Below, in pieces: positions 44,761 to 53,170 of a DNA stretch of 64,000 nt. Numbering within the stretch: the first letter of the stretch is position 1; each line of letters begins with the position of its first letter. Under the pieces are notes generated by a model. That model did not search any database and had not been told where the DNA came from. It saw only the letters and a list, made by a program, of their open reading frames with translations. The DNA is from an uncultured Draconibacterium sp. (GTDB lineage: Bacteria > Bacteroidota > Bacteroidia > Bacteroidales > Prolixibacteraceae): contig NZ_OY776411.1 of the NCBI RefSeq assembly GCF_963675585.1, positions 253,001 through 317,000 on the forward strand. The letters run 5' to 3'. A program made the position numbers and the translations under genes.

Positions 44761-45627
44761 TCAGGCCCTTAACAATCCGTCAACAATTAAAAAAATCATC
44801 ATAAACAGATACAGAAAATTCAGTTTATAAAAGGATGGACGCACTTTAAATTCGTCTTTTGCAAAAACGGTAATCCCCAGCGAGAACAGGAGATAGAAGA
44901 TATAAAACAGCAAAAAGAACATGATAATTTTGTTGCCGATTACAAAAAAGATGACCAAAAACGCAGAAGCCACGGTTGTTAACACCCATGTAAATGTGAC
45001 ACGTTTGATTTGGTTCTCGCTGAAAATTTGATTTAAACTCGGAAGATTGGCCAGTTTATACTGTTCGCCAAACATAAGCAGCAAAAGCCAGAAATGGGGA
45101 ATTTGCCCGATAAAGAAAAAGCTGGCCACCAACAAAATTATTTCAGAAGACAAACTTCCACCGGCACCGGCCCAGCCAATCATCGGAGGCAAGGCTCCTA
45201 CCATCGACCCGGGAATAACGGCAAAAGCCGAAACTTTTTTTAGCGGAGTGTAAACCACATTGTACGAAAACAAGGTGGCCCAACTCAAAACCAAAGCCAT
45301 TACCGGATTTGTAAAATACAAAATAGCTGAGCCAACAAGAGCAAATACAACTGCCAGTTTAAAAGCGTCGTTTGCACTGATTTTTCCACTTGGAATGGGG
45401 CGGTTTTTGGTGCGTGGCATTTGCGCATCAATATCGCGTTCCTGCCAGTGGTTAATTACACTTGCGCTGCAAGCCATAAAAAAAACACCAAATGCAAGTA
45501 ACCAACCTTGCAAATCAACATGCCCGGTATAAAGCACATACCCTGTTAATGCCGATAAAGCAATGGGTAACGAAATGCGAACCTTACCAAGCTCGTATAT
45601 TATTTTTAGTTGTATTTTCAAATTCAT
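44761..45627 (-). CDS. cyoE: Protohaem IX farnesyltransferase (haem O synthase)
   Basis: The 288-residue UbiA-family membrane enzyme converts haem b to haem O for the haem-copper oxidase. The conserved N-H-W-Q-E-R-D-I-D-A-Q-M-P-R-T-x-N-R-P segment (about residues 60-77) holds the Asp-rich prenyl-diphosphate site, followed by V-V-Y-T-x-L-K and about eight membrane segments. It follows the coxB gene leftward after 196 bp that contain a palindromic repeat, so it may still be in the cox operon. Confidence 0.92.
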   Translation of the reverse strand: MNLKIQLKIIYELGKVRISLPIALSALTGYVLYTGHVDLQGWLLAFGVFFMACSASVINHWQERDIDAQMPRTKNRPIPSGKISANDAFKLAVVFALVGSAILYFTNPVMALVLSWATLFSYNVVYTPLKKVSAFAVIPGSMVGALPPMIGWAGAGGSLSSEIILLVASFFFIGQIPHFWLLLLMFGEQYKLANLPSLNQIFSENQIKRVTFTWVLTTVASAFLVIFFVIGNKIIMFFLLFYIFYLLFSLGITVFAKDEFKVRPSFYKLNFLYLFMMIFLIVDGLLRA

Positions 45628-45755
45628 TGAGTTTCCTAACAGGCTATAAAATTCTTTTCCCTATCCTTCTATTTATTTCCCATTTTGTTGCCGCATGGAT
45701 ATTCCCTGTTTCAATCCAAGCCTCAGCGTGCGGCAATTTGCCTTCTATTTTCTTT

Positions 45756-45799
45756 CCCGGGGCGTTGCCCCGGGCTAAAATATTTCGCCCTTACAGGGC
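45756..45799. repeat. Palindromic intergenic repeat between coxB and cyoE
   Basis: CCCGGGGC (45756-45763) and GCCCCGGG (45767-45774) form a perfect 8-bp stem with a 3-base loop. Next to it GCCC (45787-45790) pairs with GGGC (45796-45799) and is flanked by AAAATA/TATTTT. The double-hairpin layout looks like a repeated intergenic element, and it may weaken or stop transcription into cyoE. Confidence 0.6.
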
Positions 45800-45823
45800 T
45801 ATTTTCTTCGTGCTTCGTGCTTC

Positions 45824-46774
45824 CTATTTCAAGGTTTTCAAATATTCAATAATATTCCCGATGTCGTCTTCCGAAAGTTGTCCTTCGTACGAAAGCATCA
45901 AACCTTTTGTAAATCCGTCAACAATATCGGCATTCGGATCGTAGATCGAGCGTTTTACATACTCTTCGTCAACCAATACCTGGCGTGTATCCTTTCCGGT
46001 TTTTACGGTATGTTCGGCTCCCCAAATCCCTTTAAAACTTGGACCAACCAATTTTGTTCCATCAATATTATGACAGGCGAAACAGCCAATATTTTGCATA
46101 ATCCGTTTTCCGGTTGCCGAAGGAGAATCCAACTCAGCAGTTAAAGCGGCCACATTTGTAGTGTCGGTAATCCACGATTGAAAATCAGCTTCCTCCATCA
46201 CTTCAACATACGTGTACATGTATGAATGTTGCAAACCACAATATTCAGCACAAAATAATTCATAGGTTCCCAGTTTCTGCGGTTCAAACCACATCGTATT
46301 ATTTTCCTTGCCGGGAACCATATCTTGTTTTACTCTAAATGCCGGAATATACAAGCTGTGTAATACATCCATCGCAACAAGATTCAATTTAATTGGCTGG
46401 TCTTTGGGCAAAAACAGAGTATCTGTTCTTCTGCCATTTTCGTATTCAAAACTAAAATTCCACATTCTGCCGTACACCGTAATTTCCAATGCATCTTTTG
46501 GTGCTTTTTGCATGGGTTTCCAGCCTGCCCATCCATAGTAAAACATCAGCATGGTAAGTAAAAAAGGAACTACAGTCCAGATAATTTCCAATTTAACGCT
46601 TCCTTCAATTTGCGTTGCTTTTGGGTTTCGTTTTTTATTGTATTTGAATATAAACACCAGCATCACCAGTGTTAATCCAATAAGAAATAAGAACGAAATT
46701 CCAAGAATGACCAGGAAGGCTCTGTCAACTCCCTGTACAAAATTCGATGCTTGTGTTACTTCTGAACTATACAT
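45824..46774 (-). CDS. coxB: Cytochrome c oxidase subunit II with fused cytochrome c domain (caa3 type)
   Basis: The 316-residue protein has two membrane helices (about 18-45 and 62-84), then the Cu-A domain with His139, Cys175, Glu177, Cys179, His183 and Met186 (C-A-E-Y-C-G-L-Q-H-S-Y-M), and then a C-terminal cytochrome c domain with the haem motif C231-F-A-C234-H235. The fused haem makes this a caa3-type oxidase that takes electrons from a periplasmic cytochrome c. The gene is fifth in the leftward cluster sco-coxA-coxC-cox4-coxB, and the gap to the subunit IV gene is 1 bp. Confidence 0.95.
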   Translation of the reverse strand: MYSSEVTQASNFVQGVDRAFLVILGISFLFLIGLTLVMLVFIFKYNKKRNPKATQIEGSVKLEIIWTVVPFLLTMLMFYYGWAGWKPMQKAPKDALEITVYGRMWNFSFEYENGRRTDTLFLPKDQPIKLNLVAMDVLHSLYIPAFRVKQDMVPGKENNTMWFEPQKLGTYELFCAEYCGLQHSYMYTYVEVMEEADFQSWITDTTNVAALTAELDSPSATGKRIMQNIGCFACHNIDGTKLVGPSFKGIWGAEHTVKTGKDTRQVLVDEEYVKRSIYDPNADIVDGFTKGLMLSYEGQLSEDDIGNIIEYLKTLK

Positions 46775-46775
46775 A

Positions 46776-47063
46776 TTATACTCGATATAAGTAATCTAAC
46801 ATTGTAATAACTAACACTACTATAAATATGGCAAATACAAACAACACCATAATCCGAATATATGGTTTGTCGTATTTCAGGTGCATAAAATAGGTTAAAA
46901 CCAGGTACGATTTTACGATGGCAAAAAGCAGTGCTCCTGCAACAGTATATGTTCCAAGTTCAATGTGTGTAATACCAATTGACGAAAATGTTAATACCAG
47001 CAAAGCCAATAAAATAATGGCGTACATCCGGTATGGAACAATATGATGTTTTTCTTCTGACAT
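46776..47063 (-). CDS. Cytochrome c oxidase subunit IV
   Basis: The 95-residue protein has three hydrophobic segments and the pattern of the small subunit IV family (H-I-E-L-G-T-Y at the first loop, V-L-T-Y-F-M-H-L-K-Y in the second). It is a small membrane subunit thought to stabilise the oxidase. It sits between coxC and coxB with an 11-bp and a 1-bp gap. Confidence 0.85.
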   Translation of the reverse strand: MSEEKHHIVPYRMYAIILLALLVLTFSSIGITHIELGTYTVAGALLFAIVKSYLVLTYFMHLKYDKPYIRIMVLFVFAIFIVVLVITMLDYLYRV

Positions 47064-47074
47064 AGCTTGACGTT

Positions 47075-47710
47075 TTAGGTGATAAGATAAAATAAGGGGA
47101 AAAGGAAAATCCAGATTAAATCGACAAGGTGCCAGTACAATCCTGCATTTTCGAGCATCGATGGACGATCAACATTCACTTTGCCGTTGCTTATTCCTCG
47201 AATGGCAAATCCCATAATTACAAGTCCAACAATAATATGAAGGGCGTGTAATCCTGTCATTACAAAGTACAAACCGAAAAACAGTATTTCTCCCTGGCTC
47301 ATATTTTCAATCATGTGCTCCGATCCGGGCCAAATTCCATGATCAAATTTCACTCCCCACTCAAACCACTTGTTTACTAAAAATCCGATTCCAATAAGAA
47401 ATGTAATTACCACCAGTCCAATCGTCAGGTTCTTTTGCCCTTTTTGCAAAGCCGATGTCGACATGGCAATGGTCATACTACTTACTAATAAAATAACCGT
47501 ATTAAATGCACCGATGGTTGTGTTCAATTCCACTGCAGCCATGTGAAAGGCATCGGGATTCATAAACCGGTAAACCGAATACACAAGAAAGAGCCCGCCA
47601 AATAAAAGCAGCTCGGTAAAAATGAACAACCACATACCAATTTTCGACGATTCGGGATCGTACATGTCGGGATGTTCTACATGATGTACATGTTCTTCCA
47701 TATCAACCAA
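47075..47710 (-). CDS. coxC: Cytochrome c oxidase subunit III
   Basis: The 211-residue membrane protein has five to six hydrophobic helices. It starts with S-S-K-I-G-M-W-L-F-I-F-T-E-L, the family hallmark, and continues with G-L-H-A-L-H-I-I-V-G and Y-W-H-L-V-D-L-I-W-I-F-L-F. It is short, as usual in the caa3 type. The gene starts 3 bp after coxA. Confidence 0.93.
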   Translation of the reverse strand: MVDMEEHVHHVEHPDMYDPESSKIGMWLFIFTELLLFGGLFLVYSVYRFMNPDAFHMAAVELNTTIGAFNTVILLVSSMTIAMSTSALQKGQKNLTIGLVVITFLIGIGFLVNKWFEWGVKFDHGIWPGSEHMIENMSQGEILFFGLYFVMTGLHALHIIVGLVIMGFAIRGISNGKVNVDRPSMLENAGLYWHLVDLIWIFLFPLFYLIT

Positions 47711-47713
47711 TTT

Positions 47714-49327
47714 TTATTCGTAATTGTAAGGTCCGTCTTTTTCTCCCAGAACTGGTTCTGTCTCAAAATTTAAAACGGGAGGCGGAGAAGTAACTGTCCA
47801 CTCCAGGGTTTTACTTTTCCATGGATTCATTTCGGCCGGTTCGCCTTTTTTTGCTGAACGAATAAGGTTTGCCAGAATAATTACAAAGCCGGTAACCATA
47901 ATCCACGATCCAAACGTACTTAATATGTTGCCTCCATGAAATTCGGGTAAATAATCGTAATAGCGACGTGGCATTCCCATCATTCCCAAATAAAACATGG
48001 GTGAATACAGGGCCAAAAAGCCGATTGTAAAAACCAGCCACCCAATATTTGCCCACGATTTATCGTACATTCGTCCGTATATTTTGGGGAACCAGTAATG
48101 CATAGCGGCAAAAAATGCAAAACCTGTTCCTCCAAATACAATGTAATGGAAATGGGCTACAACAAAGGCAGTGTCGTGAACATAAATGTCGGTTGCCAGC
48201 GATCCCAAAACAAGTCCGCTTAAACCGCCAACCATAAAAACAAAAATAAACGACACAGCCCAGTAAAAGGGCGTCTGAATATTTATCGATCCTTTGTACA
48301 TGGTCGATATCCAGTTAAATACTTTAATGGCACTTGGGATGGCAACAATAAATGTGAGTAAGGAAAAATAATATTGTGCAGTTCCGCTCATTCCGGCAGT
48401 GTACATGTGGTGGCCCCAAACCAGGTAACCAACAAATGCGATAGACAGTGTTGACGCGATAATTGCTTTGTATCCAAAAATATGTTTCTGCGAAAAGGTT
48501 GGAATAATTTCAGAAATAGCTCCCATGGCAGGTAAAATCATAATGTACACAGCAGGGTGCGAATAAATCCAGAACAAATGCTGGTACAAAATCGGATCGC
48601 CTCCCAGGGCCGGATCGAATATTCCAACTCCGAAAAGCCTTTCGAGCGCCACCAAAACCAGCGTAATTCCAACCACAGGTGTTGCCAGCAACTGAATCCA
48701 GGCCGTTCCGTAAAGTGTCCAAACAAACAAGGGAAGTTTTGTCCATTTCATTCCCGGGCAACGCAAACGATGAATGGTAACCAAAAAGTTTAATCCGGTT
48801 AATATGGATGAAAAGCCCAGAACAAACGCCCCAAAAATAGCCGGGAGCAGATTTGTTCCTGTTTTAAAACTGTAGGGAGCATAAAATGTCCAGCCTGTGT
48901 CAGGTGTTCCGTTACCAAAAAGCAAGGCACTAATAACAAGTAACACTCCTGCAACATAAAGATACCATGACAATAAATTTAATTTTGGAAAGGCCACATC
49001 TTTTGCACCAATCATTATGGGCATCATCAGGTTTCCAAAAACAGCAGGAAGCCCCGGCACCACCACCATAAAAATCATTATTACTCCGTGAACCGTAAAT
49101 GTAGCATTGTAGGTTTGCGCATCCATAATTGTTTTTCCGGGTGCCAATAATTCAAATTTCATGGCAAGCCCCAGCAAAACGCCAATGGAGAACATGGTTG
49201 CAATGGAGTACAAATAAAGAAGACCAATTCGTTTATGGTCTGTTGACAAAATCCATCCGAGCAAACCCTTGTATTTTCCCTGATAGGTTAAATAGTTTGC
49301 TCCGTTTACAGCACTTGTTGTATGCAT
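47714..49327 (-). CDS. coxA: Cytochrome c oxidase subunit I
   Basis: The 537-residue catalytic subunit of a haem-copper oxidase reduces oxygen to water and pumps protons. The binuclear-centre region W-I-Y-S-H-P-A-V-Y, with the cross-linked His-Tyr pair, is followed by the V-W-G-H-H-M segment with copper ligands, and H-F-H-Y-I-V-F with the two haem-binding His. I start at ATG 49327 (M-H-T-T-S-A-V-N-G). The frame is open 69 bp further upstream, but that would overlap the sco gene. The gap to sco is then 10 bp. Confidence 0.95.
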   Translation of the reverse strand: MHTTSAVNGANYLTYQGKYKGLLGWILSTDHKRIGLLYLYSIATMFSIGVLLGLAMKFELLAPGKTIMDAQTYNATFTVHGVIMIFMVVVPGLPAVFGNLMMPIMIGAKDVAFPKLNLLSWYLYVAGVLLVISALLFGNGTPDTGWTFYAPYSFKTGTNLLPAIFGAFVLGFSSILTGLNFLVTIHRLRCPGMKWTKLPLFVWTLYGTAWIQLLATPVVGITLVLVALERLFGVGIFDPALGGDPILYQHLFWIYSHPAVYIMILPAMGAISEIIPTFSQKHIFGYKAIIASTLSIAFVGYLVWGHHMYTAGMSGTAQYYFSLLTFIVAIPSAIKVFNWISTMYKGSINIQTPFYWAVSFIFVFMVGGLSGLVLGSLATDIYVHDTAFVVAHFHYIVFGGTGFAFFAAMHYWFPKIYGRMYDKSWANIGWLVFTIGFLALYSPMFYLGMMGMPRRYYDYLPEFHGGNILSTFGSWIMVTGFVIILANLIRSAKKGEPAEMNPWKSKTLEWTVTSPPPVLNFETEPVLGEKDGPYNYE

Positions 49328-49337
49328 AAAGTTCAGT

Positions 49338-50156
49338 TTAAATTGTCTTTCTTCGTTTAGGTTTAAATACCATAAACAGTAATAATACCAGCGCAAAAAA
49401 CATAATTAGTGTTGCGCTCACTTTTGTAATATTTAATACATACGTTTGCCCAACCGGGTCGTACGAATAACAAAATCGTAATACTTTATTTAGGGTTGGC
49501 CCCGACTGTCCTTTCGAAGCTTCAACTATGGCCATTTTCCATTCGAAAGGCAAAAAATACATACCATTTAAATACCTTGTAATTTTGGCATCGGGGCTGG
49601 TAACTGTTAACGATGCGGCATGTAAAAAGTCGTTACCGGTTCTTTTGTATTTAAAACCGGTTGCATTTGTTGCCTTAATTATGCTGGCACTGTCCGAAAC
49701 AAAAAAGAGCCATCCGGTTTTGGCGGCTTCTATTTTATCCGGATTATTCATCAGATTCAGGTAATTGGTTTTTTTCCTGATTCCCAAATCAATCGTTTCA
49801 CTCGGGTCGAAACTGATGGTTAGCACCTGGTAATCTTTGCCGGGCACCAAATCCGATTTATCCATTACTCCAGCAACAGCTTCCATAAGCGGGCTGCATA
49901 TTCCCGGACAGCGGAAGTACACAAAATTAATGATGGTTGGTTTATCGATAATCTGAGTCAGATTAACCTGTTCGCCCTGTTCGTTAATCAATTGAATATC
50001 GTTGGGCAAATACGTATCGAGATGCTCAACAATACCAATTTCAACATCGTCGTCGGTAGCAGCAGGATTAATAACTGCCTGGGCCAACAAAACGGTTGAT
50101 ATCATTCCAAATGTAAGAGCGAGAAAAATACCTTTGAAATACTTACTTATCTTCAT
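49338..50156 (-). CDS. SCO1/SenC family copper chaperone for the oxidase Cu-A centre
   Basis: The 272-residue protein has an N-terminal signal or anchor, a thioredoxin-like SCO domain with the copper-binding C83-P-G-I-C87 and a His ligand at about 179, and a C-terminal membrane helix (about 243-262) ending in K-P-K-R-R-K. It delivers copper to the Cu-A site of CoxB. It is the first gene of the leftward oxidase cluster and shares the 716-bp upstream region with the cco cluster. Confidence 0.9.
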   Translation of the reverse strand: MKISKYFKGIFLALTFGMISTVLLAQAVINPAATDDDVEIGIVEHLDTYLPNDIQLINEQGEQVNLTQIIDKPTIINFVYFRCPGICSPLMEAVAGVMDKSDLVPGKDYQVLTISFDPSETIDLGIRKKTNYLNLMNNPDKIEAAKTGWLFFVSDSASIIKATNATGFKYKRTGNDFLHAASLTVTSPDAKITRYLNGMYFLPFEWKMAIVEASKGQSGPTLNKVLRFCYSYDPVGQTYVLNITKVSATLIMFFALVLLLFMVFKPKRRKTI

Positions 50157-50872
50157 TCAATTTAGTTATCCGAAACGGTTTATTAGTTAATAGCCAGCAG
50201 CTTTTGTTTATTGTATAAATGAAAGCTACGTTATATTTTGCAAATTGTTTGTTAAACACAATTAAAATAACAAAATACCGCTACTCTTTTTTTATCAATT
50301 AAACCATAAAAAGACTTGAATGTTTATGTAAAACGATTCTTTCTGAGGATTTTAAGCTTTTCAAATTTAAATCCATTTCATCGTTTTCAACATCTGCTCA
50401 ATATCGAAAAAATCAAAATCAAGTAATTCTAGCACTTTAAAGATGGAATTATCCTTTTAAATTCGTATTTTCGGGATTACTTAAAAGTCCTTGAAATATT
50501 TTAAATATGTTTTACAACACATATTTATTCCTGTTTTTTTGAAAACATCTTACACAACATATTTTGGAGAAAACCAATTAACAACATCGCTAAAATAGAT
50601 TTGTTCATATTATTTTTAAAAAACATTTCAAGAGAAAACCTATGTTGGCTCATATCAATATTTTATCGCAAAAAAAAATATTACGCGAATAGAACACTCT
50701 CGTAACATGCTCATTCCTAATATTTAAAGTCTTTTTTATCTTTTATTGAATCGTCGCTTTTAATAATTTGCAGCTTCATTGTAAATTTTTAAATTCGTAT
50801 TGTTGAGAAACTAAATTTAGCTGAATTAAGGTGCTATTTAAACGCATCTCGGTCATAAAAAAACGTCTGTTT
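50157..50872. promoter_or_regulatory. 716-bp divergent region between the two oxidase clusters
   Basis: This AT-rich region separates the leftward caa3 cluster from the rightward iron-sulfur/cbb3 cluster and must hold both promoters. An inverted repeat AAATATGT (50503-50510) with ACATATTT (50519-50526) is followed by a second, partial copy with ACAT and ATATTT near 50545-50566. No clear FNR-type TTGAT-N4-ATCAA site and no clean TAnnTTTG element is seen. A short open minus-strand frame near 50367-50450 has no support as a gene. Confidence 0.5.
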
Positions 50873-51787
50873 ATGGAAAAAAAATCGCGTAGAAACTTCA
50901 TGAAAACCCTTGGTTCGATTGGTGCCGCCGGGGTAGTAGGAGGTTCGAGTTTTTTAAGTTCGTGCAGCAAAGTTGAAACTACATCCGGTGATAAAATTCG
51001 CTTATTAACATCAAGCGGCGAATTGGTGGAAGTGGACAAAGCACAGCTTAAACCGGCTGATATGCCGAGCCTTTCGGAAAATCAGAAACGGGGAAGAAAA
51101 GGATTACCTGGCAGAAGCTGGGTTATGGTTATTGACTTATCGAAATGCCGAAATGCTCGGGAGTGTATGAAAGCCTGCCAGAATCATCATCAACTGCGAC
51201 CCGAACAACACCACATAAACGTGTTGCAGATGCAGGATGCTGAACACACGGCACCTTATTACATGCCAAAACCATGTCAGCACTGCGATAATCCTCCGTG
51301 TACAAAGGTTTGTCCGGTAAATGCAACCTTTAAACGCGAAGACGGTATTGTTTTAATCGACAACGAACGTTGTATTGGCTGTCGTTTCTGTATTGCAGCT
51401 TGTCCGTATTCAGCAAGGGTATTTAACTGGTTTGAACCACGCGACGCAGAAAAATACGAAGGCGTAACTTACAATATTGAAGCCAATGTTCCGCAGAAAA
51501 AAGGGACCATTTCAAAATGTTTATTTAGTGCCGATCGTTTACGCGACGGAAAACTTCCATCGTGTGTATCAGCCTGTCCGAATGGGGTGTATTGGTTTGG
51601 CGACCGCAACGAAGATGCAGTTACCAACGGAACAACCCACGAAACTACTGTGTTTAGTAAATTACTGGAAGACAACGCAGCTTATACATTAATGGAAGAA
51701 CTGGGTACCAAACCCCGGGTTTATTATCTGCCTCCAAAAGACAGAGCCTTCCCATTTCAAGGAAAAATCGAAGATCATCATTCATAA
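50873..51787 (+). CDS. Tat-exported four-cluster-type iron-sulfur protein (DmsB/NrfC-like)
   Basis: The 304-residue protein starts with a Tat signal (R-R-N-F-M-K, residues 6-11) and a probable lipobox F-L-S-S-C31. The ferredoxin motifs are Cys92/98/102, Cys135/138/143/147, Cys167/170/173/177 and Cys216/231/235. In motif I, position 95 is Ala, and in motif IV, position 219 is Ser, where Cys is usual. So each cluster of the I/IV pair lacks a ligand. No molybdopterin catalytic gene is present. It begins the rightward unit with NrfD and a cytochrome c. I start at ATG 50873, with the Tat signal, rather than the frame's earlier TTG. Confidence 0.9.
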   Translation: MEKKSRRNFMKTLGSIGAAGVVGGSSFLSSCSKVETTSGDKIRLLTSSGELVEVDKAQLKPADMPSLSENQKRGRKGLPGRSWVMVIDLSKCRNARECMKACQNHHQLRPEQHHINVLQMQDAEHTAPYYMPKPCQHCDNPPCTKVCPVNATFKREDGIVLIDNERCIGCRFCIAACPYSARVFNWFEPRDAEKYEGVTYNIEANVPQKKGTISKCLFSADRLRDGKLPSCVSACPNGVYWFGDRNEDAVTNGTTHETTVFSKLLEDNAAYTLMEELGTKPRVYYLPPKDRAFPFQGKIEDHHS

Positions 51788-51805
51788 CTGACTAAATTCT
51801 AAACG

Positions 51806-53164
51806 ATGGAGAAATCAAAATCACCGGAAGAATCCCGGAAGTTATTAGATAAAATCACCTTCGACTTAACCCGATCGATCGTAAAACGTGACGAGCTGAC
51901 CAACTTATGGTACTTCTTACTCATTATGTTTGCCGCCGTTGGATTATGGGGCTGGTTTATTCAGATTCGCGACGGGCTGGGAGTTACAGGAATGCGCGAC
52001 TATGTTTCGTGGGGAATGTACATTGCCAACTTTGTATTTTTTGTTGCAGTAAGTTTAGTCGGATTCCTGCTGAGTTCGGCATTGCACCTGCTAAAAATCG
52101 GATGGGCAAAACCCATTTCGCGTGTTGCCGAGCAAGTTGCCATTGCCGGTGTTGCTTTGGCAGGTTTAATTATTGTAATGGATATGGGGCGTCCGGATCG
52201 ACTTCTCAACGTTTTTATTCACGGACGTTTTGCTTCGCCCATTATTTGGGATGTTACAGTTGTTACTACTTATTTAACTATATCGGTATTACTTTTTTAT
52301 ATCCCGCTAATTCCTGATTTGGCTTTGTTACGCGACAGAGGCACAGCCGATATTCCAAAATGGAAAATGAAAGTATATAAAATACTTGCTTTGGGCTGGA
52401 AAGGAAATGCAGAGCAATATAAAATTATATATCATGCTATGCGTGTATTAATGCTGCTAATTATGCCCGTTGGTTTGTCTATTCACACGGTAACATCGTG
52501 GTTATTTGCTGCCACTTTGCGTTCGGGTTGGGATACCACTATTTTGGGCCCTTATTTTGTGGCAGGTGCTTTTGTAGCCGGTGCTGCTGCTGTAGTTATG
52601 GTTATGTATGCTTACCGTCAACGTTATGGATTAAAAGAATATTTTGAAGATCTGCACTTTGATTACATGGGTAAACTTCTTGTTTTTGTAAGCCTGGTGT
52701 ACTTATACTTCAACATAAACGAGTTTTTGGTTCCGGCCTACAAAATGAAAACCGCTGAAGGGATTCACCTAAGCAATTTATTTACCGGAAGCTTTTCACT
52801 CATGTTCTGGATGACACAAATATTCGGTTTGATTGTTCCGATTATATTAATGTTGATCAAATACTTCAGAAAACCATTGCCGCTTACAATCATCTCCGTT
52901 TTTGTTTTGGTGGCTTCGTGGGTAAAACGTTACATTATTGTAATTCCAACATTGGAACACCCCTTTCTGCCGGTACAAAATGTTCCCGATTATTTTAAGC
53001 ACTACTCGCCTACAAGTATCGAGGTAATGATTACACTTTTCTCGTTTATGGCAGCACTGCTAATAATTACTGTTCTTGCAAAAATGTTCCCGGTAATTAC
53101 GATTTGGGAATATGCCGAGGACAAAGGGATTGAAAAAGAAATTATTTCTGAACCTAAAAACTAA
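51806..53164 (+). CDS. NrfD/PsrC-like polytopic quinol-interacting membrane protein
   Basis: The 452-residue protein has eight to ten membrane helices. The conserved N-terminal part reads Y-V-S-W-G-M-Y-I-A-N-F-V-F-F followed by a R-V-A-E-Q segment and a D-M-G-R-P-D-R loop, matching ActC/HmeB/NrfD-type quinol-binding subunits. It probably passes electrons from menaquinol to the upstream iron-sulfur protein or the downstream cytochrome. It lies 18 bp after the iron-sulfur gene and 6 bp before the cytochrome gene. Confidence 0.9.
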   Translation: MEKSKSPEESRKLLDKITFDLTRSIVKRDELTNLWYFLLIMFAAVGLWGWFIQIRDGLGVTGMRDYVSWGMYIANFVFFVAVSLVGFLLSSALHLLKIGWAKPISRVAEQVAIAGVALAGLIIVMDMGRPDRLLNVFIHGRFASPIIWDVTVVTTYLTISVLLFYIPLIPDLALLRDRGTADIPKWKMKVYKILALGWKGNAEQYKIIYHAMRVLMLLIMPVGLSIHTVTSWLFAATLRSGWDTTILGPYFVAGAFVAGAAAVVMVMYAYRQRYGLKEYFEDLHFDYMGKLLVFVSLVYLYFNINEFLVPAYKMKTAEGIHLSNLFTGSFSLMFWMTQIFGLIVPIILMLIKYFRKPLPLTIISVFVLVASWVKRYIIVIPTLEHPFLPVQNVPDYFKHYSPTSIEVMITLFSFMAALLIITVLAKMFPVITIWEYAEDKGIEKEIISEPKN

Positions 53165-53170
53165 TTCAAA

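Noticed and set aside
49328-49396. Longer N-terminus of CoxA
   Set aside because: It would overlap the end of the sco gene by 59 bp. The ATG at 49327 gives a normal N-terminus and a 10-bp gap.
50367-50450. Short minus-strand open frame in the oxidase divergent region
   Set aside because: It is under 30 residues and has no support beyond lacking stop codons.
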